From positions 1 to 11,034 of the forward strand of contig JBHEKY010000021.1 of the NCBI GenBank assembly GCA_041859095.1: 11,034 nt of DNA, written 5' to 3'. The DNA is from UBA1422 sp041859095 (lineage in GTDB: Bacteria; Bacillota; Clostridia; Peptostreptococcales; Anaerovoracaceae). Positions 1 to 5,710 of this stretch are shown here, in pieces (the stretch's first letter is position 1; every line of letters starts with the position of its first letter). The position numbers were made by a program, and so were the translations under genes. The notes below the pieces were generated by a model, which worked only from the letters and a program-made list of their open reading frames with translations, was not told where the DNA came from and ran no database searches.

Positions 1-114
1 GTCATGGAAATCAACCTGATTACCCCGATTGCAATCGAACAGGGACTCAGATTTGCTATCCGAGAAGGCGGCAGAACCGTTGGATCCGGCGTTGTAACCG
101 AAATCATCGAATAA
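1..114 (+). CDS. tuf: Elongation factor Tu, C-terminal end (partial)
   Basis: Only the last 37 codons are present; the gene begins upstream of the window. The reading frame from base 1 ends in the typical EF-Tu domain 3 tail, with the segment GLRFAIREGGRTVGSGVV followed by a short acidic end (TEIIE) and TAA. EF-Tu is the GTPase that delivers aminoacyl-tRNA to the ribosome; the piece seen here is part of the C-terminal beta-barrel that contacts tRNA. No oddity is visible in this fragment. The strong terminator about 90 bases downstream fits the end of a highly expressed translation operon. Identification is confident because the tail is nearly invariant in bacteria. Confidence 0.96.
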   Translation, partial: VMEINLITPIAIEQGLRFAIREGGRTVGSGVVTEIIE

Positions 115-205
115 TTCGAGACCTTCGTAATTCGAGATTCCGAGCAAACAACCCAGCCAACTTGAGACATCAGTAGGCAAGGCACAATGAACAAACAAAG
201 ATGAG

Positions 206-240
206 GGCAGCATTTGCAACAGCGAATGCTGCCTTTTTGT
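206..240 (+). terminator. Intrinsic terminator of tuf
   Basis: GGCAGCATT (206-214) pairs perfectly with AATGCTGCC (225-233). The stem can extend by three more pairs (one G-U) to a four-base AACA loop. A run of five T follows at 234-238. This is a textbook Rho-independent terminator for the tuf transcript. Its T-tract context CTTTTTGTTTGC recurs in the terminator of the oxidoreductase operon. Confidence 0.93.
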
Positions 241-253
241 TTGCCAAACAGAT

Positions 254-306
254 GGATTTGCCGGGTCATTTCGGGATTTGCCGGGGGGGTGTCGGGATTT
301 GCCGGG
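254..306 (+). repeat. Three direct copies of GGATTTGCCGGG
   Basis: The 12-mer GGATTTGCCGGG occurs exactly at 254-265, 274-285 and 295-306, so the period is 20-21 bp, close to two helical turns. The last two copies share a longer TCGGGATTTGCCGGG core. The same word appears in opposite orientation about 450 bp further on (CCGGCAAAT at 720-728, CCGGCAAA at 776-783). Regular phasing plus inversion at the far side resembles the multiple terminal transposase-binding sites seen in some insertion sequences such as the IS21 family. No transposase gene lies between them, so the mobile-element reading is an inference. Confidence 0.6.
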
Positions 307-309
307 TCT

Positions 310-700
310 TTTGAGAGTAAAAATCCTTCACAATCTGCGAAATGCATAAAAATAAAGATGAAATGATAATGTTACATGCATATGCAAAAAACCGTGCATA
401 AAATATGTCAAAATCAACACAATGGAGAGATTGACATATTATCGGGTCTTCATTGGAAAAACCATTATGTCAGATTGGCAAAAAAACGCTAAGTGACATA
501 ATCGCTTTTTTAGCAATTAGAAAAAAACCACAATTATCAACGAAAGTGAAAAATCACAAAAGTGAAAAGAAACAAATGCTTATGCATTTGTATTCAAAAC
601 AAGCCAAATTATGTCACAACAAAATTTTGCCAGAAATAAACATAGTTTTTGGGCTATTTTTGGAAAAAAATATGCAGAACGCCGAAAAAAACAGATTTCT
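310..700. other. AT-rich intergenic core without a credible gene
   Basis: This stretch is strongly AT-rich, rich in A-runs, and bounded on both sides by GC-rich repeat blocks. The longest open frame in it (103 codons from 453) has no ribosome site, has a translation dominated by Lys and Asn, and runs into the GC-rich repeats, so it is unlikely to be a gene. It contains a paired inverted-repeat array (402-502) and a perfect palindrome TGCATATGCA (377-386). It also has a short hairpin, ACAAATGC (572-579) against GCATTTGT (584-591). It could be the core of a decayed or non-autonomous mobile element, or a regulatory or topological region. The sequence does not decide between these. Confidence 0.5.
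402..502. repeat. Two paired 9-bp inverted repeats, regular spacing
   Basis: AATATGTCA (402-410) is matched exactly by its reverse complement TGACATATT (432-440). ATTATGTCA (464-472) is matched exactly by TGACATAAT (494-502). Both pairs have a 21-bp spacer, and the four half-sites start 30, 32 and 30 bp apart, about three helical turns each. The seven-base core TATGTCA is common to all four. A fifth half-site, ATTATGTCA, lies alone at 608-616. The spacing suggests paired binding sites for a dimeric or multimeric protein. No known binding protein is recognised. Confidence 0.65.
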
Positions 701-704
701 ACAT

Positions 705-783
705 AATGGGTGGCCCGGACCGGCAAATTTGAAGACCAATGGGTCGCCCGGGCCGACCGGGTGACGGAGGGATTGCCGGCAAA
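705..783. repeat. GC-rich direct repeats and inverted CCGGCAAA words
   Basis: AATGGGTGGCCCGGACCGGC (705-724) and AATGGGTCGCCCGGGCCGAC (738-757) agree at 17 of 20 positions and lie 33 bp apart. CCGGCAAAT (720-728) and CCGGCAAA (776-783, inside the palindrome TTGCCGGCAA at 773-782) are reverse complements of the words repeated at 254-306. This block is the right-hand counterpart of the left GC-rich block. It fits the right end of a mobile-element relic, but no clear target-site duplication was found. Confidence 0.5.
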
Positions 784-847
784 CGGTCAATGCCAATCCT
801 AACGTCCTTCAAAGTTGGACGCCGGGTGAGATTGCTACCTGTTTTAT

Positions 848-876
848 TTGCATCTGGCACATTGCTGGCATATAAT
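848..876 (+). promoter_or_regulatory. Promoter of the GntR-family regulator gene
   Basis: A perfect -10 box TATAAT (871-876) lies 17 bp downstream of a weak -35 TTGCAT (848-853). The spacer holds two copies of CTGGCA (854-859 and 865-870) exactly 11 bp apart, one helical turn. A regulator could bind these. The predicted start near 883 leaves a leader of about 68 bases before the gene at 951. Confidence 0.6.
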
Positions 877-893
877 GATTTGTAGATATGAAT

Positions 894-910
894 GGAGTGA
901 AGGACACTCC
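894..910. promoter_or_regulatory. Inverted repeat just downstream of the regulator promoter
   Basis: GGAGTG (894-899) and CACTCC (905-910) form a perfect 6-bp inverted repeat around AAGGA. It starts 17 bp after the -10 box, so it would lie at about +12 to +28 of the transcript. This is a good position for an autoregulatory operator or a small leader hairpin. Its sequence does not match the repeats upstream of the oxidoreductase operon. Confidence 0.4.
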
Positions 911-950
911 TTTGCATTGTCATTCTGAGGATTGAAAGGAATTTCAGGCG

Positions 951-1601
951 ATGAAAGAAAACCAGGGGATTACGTTAACTGAGGAAATTGCAAGCACGAT
1001 TCGAAATAGAATTCTGCTGGGCGAGTACCGGATTGGAGAGAAACTCAATGAAAGCAAGATCGCAACTGAGCTCCGGGTCAGCAGGACTCCTGTGCGCGAG
1101 GCGATTAAACAGCTAGAAACGGAAGGGTTGATAGACAATGTTCCAAATCGGGGATCTTATGCACTTGGATTTTCGGTCAAGGATATTGAAGACATCTATT
1201 CGGTTCGCGCGGTCGTAGAAGGACTGGCTGTACGATGGGCGGCAGAGAAAATCAGCGAGGAAGAGGCTGACCGACTACGTGATGCCTATGACCTGATGGA
1301 GTTTTATACCATTAAAAAGAACAGCCGAAAAGTAATGGAAAACAATAAGAAATTTCATGAGATCCTGTACTATGCCTCTCGAAGCCGCTTCCTTATTCAG
1401 ACTTTGAAGTCCTATCAAGAGTACGTGCAACAGTCAAGAAAGGCAACCGTCTATTGCGAAGAAAACCTGCAGGCAATCCTTGAAGAACATCAGGCAATTC
1501 TAAAAGCGGTTGATATGCGTGATGGCAAAAAAGCAGAGACCGAAATCTTAAGACATTTGACCAATTCGCGGGAGCGCTACCATAAAGCGAAAACCCAATA
1601 A
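951..1601 (+). CDS. GntR-family transcriptional regulator, FCD subfamily
   Basis: A 216-residue DNA-binding regulator. Residues about 8-75 form the winged helix: a first helix with ITLTEEIASTIRNRILLGEY, then SKIATELRVSRTPVREAIKQ, the classic GntR recognition segment, and the wing PNRGSYA. The rest is an all-helical FCD effector domain. It has the three conserved metal-ligand histidines H136 (in FHEIL), H180 (EEHQAIL) and H202 (LRHL), with acidic D111/D114 as candidates for the fourth ligand. Family members usually bind small organic acids through the metal and act as repressors. An AAAGGA ribosome site (935-940) lies 10 bases before the ATG. The gene is followed directly by a 2-oxoacid oxidoreductase operon on the same strand, which is its likely target (inference). 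The length is normal. The effector cannot be told from sequence. Confidence 0.93.
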   Translation: MKENQGITLTEEIASTIRNRILLGEYRIGEKLNESKIATELRVSRTPVREAIKQLETEGLIDNVPNRGSYALGFSVKDIEDIYSVRAVVEGLAVRWAAEKISEEEADRLRDAYDLMEFYTIKKNSRKVMENNKKFHEILYYASRSRFLIQTLKSYQEYVQQSRKATVYCEENLQAILEEHQAILKAVDMRDGKKAETEILRHLTNSRERYHKAKTQ

Positions 1602-1705
1602 AGAAGAGCATAACCATATTTTTGAACGAAAAAAACACAATAAAAATACATTCATACAAAATGCAACAAACAAGCAATAATACATGAGCATTCGGTGCAC
1701 AATTA

Positions 1706-1734
1706 TTGTTTTAAATGGAGTTACCATGTAGTAT
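1706..1734 (+). promoter_or_regulatory. Candidate promoter of the oxidoreductase operon
   Basis: TTGTTT (1706-1711) and TAGTAT (1729-1734) are separated by 17 bp. Each matches the sigma-A consensus at four of six positions. It lies about 100 bp before the first gene, upstream of the two repeat structures at 1743-1780 and 1784-1807, so those would fall in the transcribed leader. No clear terminator was found after the regulator gene, so read-through from it is also possible. Confidence 0.35.
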
Positions 1735-1742
1735 TAAGTCAT

Positions 1743-1780
1743 ACCACAAATTAGTGAAAACAGATTAACTGATTTGTGAT
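1743..1780. promoter_or_regulatory. Imperfect inverted repeat upstream of korA
   Basis: ACCACAAATTAG (1743-1754) is complementary to CTGATTTGTGAT (1769-1780) at 10 of 12 positions plus one G-U pair, with a 14-base interval. It could be an operator for a dimeric regulator or an RNA stem in the leader. It lies between the candidate promoter and the start of the operon. Confidence 0.4.
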
Positions 1781-1783
1781 AAA

Positions 1784-1807
1784 TTCGAAATGAATTTCGA
1801 AATGAAT
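1784..1807. repeat. Perfect 12-bp tandem repeat before korA
   Basis: TTCGAAATGAAT occurs twice head to tail, at 1784-1795 and 1796-1807. The junction creates the 10-bp palindrome ATTTCGAAAT (1794-1803). The repeat ends 24 bases before the ATG of korA. Its place and symmetry make it a candidate binding site, perhaps for the neighbouring GntR-family protein. Confidence 0.55.
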
Positions 1808-1831
1808 TTTGACGAGAGGTGACTTTTCTTC

Positions 1832-3058
1832 ATGGAATCACAAAAAACACTCCCTGTAGCAAAAACCGGCCAGACAACAGTGCTACAGGGAAACGAAGCT
1901 TGTGCAAAGGCCGCGATTCAGGCAGGATGTAGATTCTTTGCCGGATACCCTATTACCCCTTCTACAGAAATCATAGAGCTGCTGTCTTCCGAAATGCAAA
2001 AAGTCGGAGGCGTCTTTATCCAGATGGAAGACGAAATCGCATCTGCCTGTGCAATTATTGGTGCCAGGTGGGGAGGGAAGAAGGCAATGACCGCCACTTC
2101 CGGCCCGGGTTTTAGTCTAATGCAAGAGGCCATCGGCTTCGCAGCCGTAACCGAAACACCATCTGTATTCGTAAACATTCAACGAGGCGGACCGGCAACG
2201 GGCCAACCCACTCTTTCCGGGCAACAGGATATCTATCAGGCCAGGTATGGCAGCCATGGCGACTATGAGATGATTGTGCTGTGCCCATCCTCTGTACAAG
2301 AAATGTATGACTTCACCATCCGCGCGTTTAAACTGTCAGAACGGTTTCGAACGCCGGTTGTTTTATTGTCCGATGAAATCGTTGGGCATATGCGGGAAAA
2401 ACTGGTGATTGGCAGAGATCCATTCCCAGATTTTCCGGATTGGCCGGTGCCCGTAGTTTCGCCTTCCGAAGATTTTTTTGCCGGAGCAAGCACCATGGTG
2501 GAAGGGCAGTTGCATGACGACCAAGGTCGGCGGATTGGCCATCTGGCCACCCAAAGCGGTGACTTCACGCACCATTTGTGCAGCAAAATCCAGGATCATA
2601 TGGATGAAATTGCTGACATTGAAACCTATTTCATGGAAGATTCGGACGTAGCCATACTAGCCTACGGTTCTGTTGCCAGACCTGCATTAAATGCTATAAA
2701 GCAAGCAAGGGGAGTCAAAGATACTAGGATTAGCTCCCGGTTCAAAATCATCCAGACATTATTTCGAAGGGGCGTGCCGGCTGCCATCCAGTCTGATTAC
2801 AGCCATCTGAAAGTCGGGTTGATTAAAATTAATTCCGTCTGGCCTTTCCCCGAGGAAGCACTCCAAAAAATCGCTGAAGAGACCAAGCTGATTATCGTGC
2901 CTGAAATGAATATGGGCAAATATAGCAGGGAAGTGGAACGAGCGCTCAAAGACAAAATCGTGGTATCTATGCCAAAATGCGGTGGGGATATCCATACACC
3001 CCAGGAAATCCTGGATAGAATTTTGGAGGAGGTGGGCGTACGTGAATCCCGTATATGA
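1832..3058 (+). CDS. korA: 2-oxoacid:ferredoxin oxidoreductase, alpha subunit
   Basis: Alpha subunit of a four-subunit enzyme that converts a 2-oxoacid plus CoA to acyl-CoA, CO2 and reduced ferredoxin. It carries the pyrimidine-binding domain of the TPP site: GYPITPSTE (38-46), the QMEDE segment (64-68) and RGGPATGQPT (118-127), followed by a C-terminal domain with VWPFPEE. The family fold is clear. KorA-type (2-oxoglutarate) is the best guess, because RGGPATG-type motifs occur in KorA and related branched-chain enzymes, but substrate is not proven. At 408 residues it looks long. About 30 residues (roughly 294-325, with the basic segment SSRFKIIQTLFRR) sit between KQAR and KVGLIKIN, where relatives usually have a short link. 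The ribosome site GAGAGGTGA (1813-1821) supports this start. The end overlaps korB. Confidence 0.9.
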   Translation: MESQKTLPVAKTGQTTVLQGNEACAKAAIQAGCRFFAGYPITPSTEIIELLSSEMQKVGGVFIQMEDEIASACAIIGARWGGKKAMTATSGPGFSLMQEAIGFAAVTETPSVFVNIQRGGPATGQPTLSGQQDIYQARYGSHGDYEMIVLCPSSVQEMYDFTIRAFKLSERFRTPVVLLSDEIVGHMREKLVIGRDPFPDFPDWPVPVVSPSEDFFAGASTMVEGQLHDDQGRRIGHLATQSGDFTHHLCSKIQDHMDEIADIETYFMEDSDVAILAYGSVARPALNAIKQARGVKDTRISSRFKIIQTLFRRGVPAAIQSDYSHLKVGLIKINSVWPFPEEALQKIAEETKLIIVPEMNMGKYSREVERALKDKIVVSMPKCGGDIHTPQEILDRILEEVGVRESRI

Positions 3059-3890
3059 AAAATACATTAAAAAAGAAAGCCTGCCAACGTTGTTTTGCCC
3101 CGGATGCGGTAGTGGAATCATCCAGACAGCAGCCATTCGAGCAATTGACCAAATGGGCATCAAAGATGATGTGGCGTGCGTCAGTGGCATAGGTTGTTCG
3201 TCCTGGATCCCTTGCTATTTGGATTTGGATGTAATCCACAGTCTCCATGGCAGAAGTCTGGCATTCGCACAGGGACTCAAACTAGCAAGACCTGACAAAA
3301 AAATATTGGTATTCACCGGAGATGGAGACTGCCTGGCCATTGGTGGGAACCACTTAATCCACAGCGCAGCTCGGAATATTGACCTGACGGTCATCATGGT
3401 CAACAATCGAATCTATGGAATGACCGGAGGACAAAAATCCCCGGCAAGCCTGAAAGGCATGAAAACCAAGACATCTCCCGCTGGAAGCCTAGATGAACCG
3501 ATTGACGGATGCAAATTGGCGGAAGCCATGGGTGCAACCTATGTGGCACGCTGGACAGCATCTCACCCGATACAACTAGAAAAAGCTATCATTGAAGGGA
3601 TGAACCACCACGGCTTCTCCTTTATAGAAGTCCTTTCCCAATGCCCGGTTCAAGGCAGTGCCGCTTTTGGCGGGCAAAATGCAGCTGGGATGCTCAAATA
3701 TATGAAAGAAAACACCTGGATAAAAAAAGAGGGAGAAATCCCACCGACTGGCAAAACTGTTATTGGGCTTTTTGTTCATCGAACAGACCGCGGGGAATAC
3801 ACAGAACAACATCCGCTGATGACCGGGGGACAGAATATGCCTAAGCAAAACGAGACGGCCAAAGAGAAAAGGGGGATGCCCAGTGACTGA
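3042..3890 (+). CDS. korB: 2-oxoacid:ferredoxin oxidoreductase, beta subunit (TPP-binding)
   Basis: Beta subunit, carrying the TPP diphosphate/Mg2+ site and the proximal [4Fe-4S] cluster. CPGCG (C19, C22), GIGCS (C52) and LSQCP (C201) give the four cluster cysteines. GDGD (93-96) and the NN pair 121-122 form the TPP motif, followed by IYGMTGGQ. The C-terminal IGLFVHRTDRGEYTE also fits the family. The GTG at 3042 is chosen over an upstream in-frame ATG at 2982. It has a very strong site, GGAGGAGGTGG (3025-3035), gives the usual N-terminus (YIKKESLPTLFCPGCG) and a normal 282 residues, and overlaps korA by only 17 bases. It pairs with the alpha subunit, and the product uses the ferredoxin encoded next. 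Substrate assignment is shared with korA and is uncertain. Confidence 0.92.
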   Translation: MNPVYEKYIKKESLPTLFCPGCGSGIIQTAAIRAIDQMGIKDDVACVSGIGCSSWIPCYLDLDVIHSLHGRSLAFAQGLKLARPDKKILVFTGDGDCLAIGGNHLIHSAARNIDLTVIMVNNRIYGMTGGQKSPASLKGMKTKTSPAGSLDEPIDGCKLAEAMGATYVARWTASHPIQLEKAIIEGMNHHGFSFIEVLSQCPVQGSAAFGGQNAAGMLKYMKENTWIKKEGEIPPTGKTVIGLFVHRTDRGEYTEQHPLMTGGQNMPKQNETAKEKRGMPSD

Positions 3891-4095
3891 GATTATTTTG
3901 GACAGCAACTTCTGCAAAGGGTGCGACATCTGCATTGCCATTTGCCCCCGGCAAATATTTGTGAAATCAAAGAAGCGGAATCCCCTAGGGACATCCATCC
4001 CAGAAGTGACCCGCAAAGACCAGTGTACGGAATGCAAATTATGTGAGAAGATGTGCCCCGATGGAGCCGTCAGTGTGGAAAGAGGGACCAAATGA
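3883..4095 (+). CDS. korD: Ferredoxin-type 2[4Fe-4S] subunit of the oxidoreductase
   Basis: A 70-residue electron-transfer subunit with two complete cluster motifs of the CxxCxxCxxxCP type: C11, C14, C17, C21 and C48, C51, C54, C58. It passes electrons from the beta-subunit cluster to soluble ferredoxin. The start is GTG at 3883, behind GGGGGA (3871-3876), and overlaps the end of korB by 8 bases, which implies coupled translation. In many genomes this subunit is encoded first or fused; here it is third, between beta and gamma. It has the delta-subunit length and lies inside the operon, so it is unlikely to be a free ferredoxin. Confidence 0.92.
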   Translation: MTEIILDSNFCKGCDICIAICPRQIFVKSKKRNPLGTSIPEVTRKDQCTECKLCEKMCPDGAVSVERGTK

Positions 4096-4646
4096 TGAGA
4101 ATCAATGTGCGTTTCGCCGGTGCCGGCGGCCAGGGGGTTATCTTGGCAGCGGTTGAGCTGGCGGAAGCCTACGCCTTGCGGGAAGACTACAATATCTCCC
4201 AGACCCAAAGCTATGGACCGGAAGCCAGAGGCGGTGCATGCAAAGCGGAAGTCGTCATATCGGATGAAGAAATTGATTATATGAAAGTGGATGATGCCGA
4301 TGTTTTCGTTGCCTTGAACCAAGCAGGCTTTAACAAATATTTGGGCCGATCCAAAAAAAACGCCATGGTCCTAATTAATAGCACTTTGGTGGAATCAAAA
4401 GACCCGACTCACTATATGATTCCCGCTACAGAGATTGCAGAAAAAATCCAGAATCCAAGGGGTGTCAACATGGTGATGTTAGGAGCGCTTACCAAGCTGC
4501 TTCCCAAAATCCACTATCCTTCCGTGGAAGAGCAGATCAAAAACCGTTTCGAAGGAAAGCTGGCGGACATTAACCTTCAGGCGTACCAGACTGGATACGA
4601 ATATATGGCTGTTTTGCTGGCACAACCAAAGTCAATTATGAACTAA
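4092..4646 (+). CDS. korC: 2-oxoacid:ferredoxin oxidoreductase, gamma subunit
   Basis: A 184-residue gamma subunit, the domain that binds and positions coenzyme A. It begins with the glycine-rich loop FAGAGGQGVILA (8-19) and contains QSYGPEARGG (39-48), both hallmarks of the family, then the DADVFVALNQAGF segment. Start choice: ATG 4092 overlaps the korD stop as ATGA. The adjacent ATG at 4095 is equally possible and changes the protein by one residue. AGAGGG at 4081-4086 serves either. A much longer frame open from 4053 is rejected because it adds a non-family N-terminus and buries the gene in korD. The protein completes the alpha-beta-delta-gamma set, and a terminator follows. Confidence 0.92.
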   Translation: MMRINVRFAGAGGQGVILAAVELAEAYALREDYNISQTQSYGPEARGGACKAEVVISDEEIDYMKVDDADVFVALNQAGFNKYLGRSKKNAMVLINSTLVESKDPTHYMIPATEIAEKIQNPRGVNMVMLGALTKLLPKIHYPSVEEQIKNRFEGKLADINLQAYQTGYEYMAVLLAQPKSIMN

Positions 4647-4712
4647 GCAGCGTCGATGCAGATAGAAAACCTGCAGGATCAATGACTCGAAAATCCAAAT
4701 TTAACCATTAAG

Positions 4713-4748
4713 AAGGTGGCTGTCGCATTTGCAAAAGCCGCCTTTTTG
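4713..4748 (+). terminator. Intrinsic terminator of the oxidoreductase operon
   Basis: AAGGTGGCT (4713-4721) pairs with AGCCGCCTT (4736-4744), with one G-U pair and a 14-base loop, and the T-tract runs through 4747. It lies 67 bases after korC. The GCCTTTTTGTTTGC context is the same as in the tuf terminator. Confidence 0.85.
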
Positions 4749-4811
4749 TTTGCAAAGTAAGGGCTTTTGTTGGTAATCACAAATACAAAGGTTTCACGAA
4801 AACGTCAAATG

Positions 4812-4820
4812 TGGTAAAAT
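4812..4820 (+). promoter_or_regulatory. Extended -10 promoter of aroD
   Basis: TGGTAAAAT (4812-4820) is an extended -10 element: TG, one base, then TAAAAT, five of six to consensus. At 16-18 bp upstream there is only a poor -35 (around TTTCAC 4792-4797), which is usual for extended -10 promoters. It lies 45 bases before the gene and just after the operon terminator, so aroD is probably transcribed independently. Confidence 0.55.
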
Positions 4821-4864
4821 ACAAGTTAGACTTTTATTCAGCATAAGGAAAGGACGAGACCTCT

Positions 4865-5662
4865 ATGGCCCTGGAAATCATCAAAGTAAAGGACCTTCTC
4901 ATTGGAGATGGGATACCCAAAATATGCGTGCCCTTAAATGGCAGGACAGAAGAAGAAATCATGTCCCAGCTTTCGCTTGCCCTCAAAGATCCATGCGACC
5001 TTTTTGAGTGGCGTGCGGATTATTATTTTTCATATCAAGATACGGTGGATTGGCAACCCGTACTTTCAAAAATAAAAAGCAAGACGAAAAAACCACTAAT
5101 CTTTACGCTTCGTTCCGAAGCGGAGGGGGGGCATTCTTCCTTGCGGCGTAATGACGCCCTTGCTTTGCTGCGAGATGTGTGCGAGCAGGGGGATGTGGAC
5201 TTCGTGGATATTGAACTCTTCGAAGAGGACGGAAGCCTGGACGAAGCAAAAATGGAATTCCTGGTAGAAACCGCACACAGTAACAACAAGAAAATCATAT
5301 TGTCTAATCACGATTTTGATAAAACGCCTGATTTGGACGCTATTATCAAGCGGCTTCAAGCCATGGAACGACTTGGTGCCGATTTACCGAAAGTGGCCTA
5401 CATGCCTCTTACGCAGGATGATGTGAACACCTTGTTGGAGGCCGCGAGGATGGTTTCAACAGAATACATGCATAGACCTTTTGTGGCCATTTCCATGGGA
5501 GAACTTGGCAAGCAAAGCCGGATTGCCGGTGGTGCTTTCGGCTCCGCCATTACCTTTGCCGCACCGCCAACGAATAACGGTCAAACCGCTACCGCACCAG
5601 GGCAAATGAAGGCATCTGAATTGTATCAGCGTATTTGCGAATCCTATGGATGTAGTGTATAA
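4865..5662 (+). CDS. aroD: 3-dehydroquinate dehydratase, type I
   Basis: Catalyses the third step of the shikimate pathway, 3-dehydroquinate to 3-dehydroshikimate, by Schiff-base chemistry in the cytoplasm. It is a 265-residue TIM barrel, normal for type I. Key residues are all visible: EWRAD (E48, R50), FTLRSE (R83), catalytic H149 in SNHDF, Schiff-base lysine K176 in PKVAYMP, R219 in KQSRIAGG and Q247 in APGQ. The ATG follows AAGGAAAGG with a spacing of about 11 bases, slightly long. No other aro gene adjoins it. The stop codon lies inside a -10 box for the next operon. The enzyme is complete and expected to be active. Confidence 0.96.
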   Translation: MALEIIKVKDLLIGDGIPKICVPLNGRTEEEIMSQLSLALKDPCDLFEWRADYYFSYQDTVDWQPVLSKIKSKTKKPLIFTLRSEAEGGHSSLRRNDALALLRDVCEQGDVDFVDIELFEEDGSLDEAKMEFLVETAHSNNKKIILSNHDFDKTPDLDAIIKRLQAMERLGADLPKVAYMPLTQDDVNTLLEAARMVSTEYMHRPFVAISMGELGKQSRIAGGAFGSAITFAAPPTNNGQTATAPGQMKASELYQRICESYGCSV

Positions 5663-5663
5663 T
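5635..5663 (+). promoter_or_regulatory. Promoter of the ECF-queT-trmB operon
   Basis: TTGCGA (5635-5640, four of six) and a perfect TATAAT (5658-5663) are separated by 17 bp. The -35 lies in the last codons of aroD, and the aroD stop TAA (5660-5662) is part of the -10. The predicted start near 5670 gives a leader of about 75 bases. No terminator separates aroD from ecfA1, so read-through may add to expression. Confidence 0.65.
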
Positions 5664-5667
5664 ATCA

Positions 5668-5710
5668 AGGTTCACCTAGTGGATAAAATCCAGTATTAAC
5701 GTAGAACAAA
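5668..5710 (+). promoter_or_regulatory. Folded leader before ecfA1
   Basis: TAGTGGAT (5677-5684) pairs with ATCCAGTA (5688-5695), seven of eight positions, around a three-base loop. It is enclosed by GTTC (5670-5673) and GAAC (5704-5707), giving a nested stem. An A-rich stretch leads to the start codon. The operon contains queT, whose relatives are often under preQ1 riboswitch control, so this leader was compared with what I recall of preQ1-I and preQ1-II. It does not match convincingly. It is listed as an unassigned structure. Confidence 0.3.

Noticed and set aside
254..306. CRISPR-like array
   Set aside because: The repeats are only 12 bp and the gaps 8-9 bp, far too short for CRISPR repeats and spacers, and no cas genes are present.
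422..496. 24-codon frame starting MERLTYYR as a transposase N-terminal remnant
   Set aside because: Too short and without a clear helix-turn-helix pattern. The resemblance to IS21-type IstA starts is only impressionistic.
310..700. Replication origin
   Set aside because: AT-rich with repeats, but no convincing DnaA boxes (TTATCCACA type) and no dnaA, dnaN or rep gene nearby.
453..764. Open frame of 103 codons in the AT-rich block
   Set aside because: No ribosome site, a Lys/Asn-rich composition that simply reflects A-runs, and a C-terminus (GWPGPANLK, GSPGPTG) that is a translation of the GC-rich repeats. No family features.
2982..3041. Longer N-terminus for the beta subunit (ATG 2982)
   Set aside because: It would lie inside korA, lacks a good ribosome site and adds a non-family extension. 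GTG 3042 has a very strong site and gives the usual start.
3576..4322. 248-codon open frame on the - strand
   Set aside because: It lies antisense to korB, korD and korC, all with intact family motifs. Its translation has no recognisable domain and no ribosome site.
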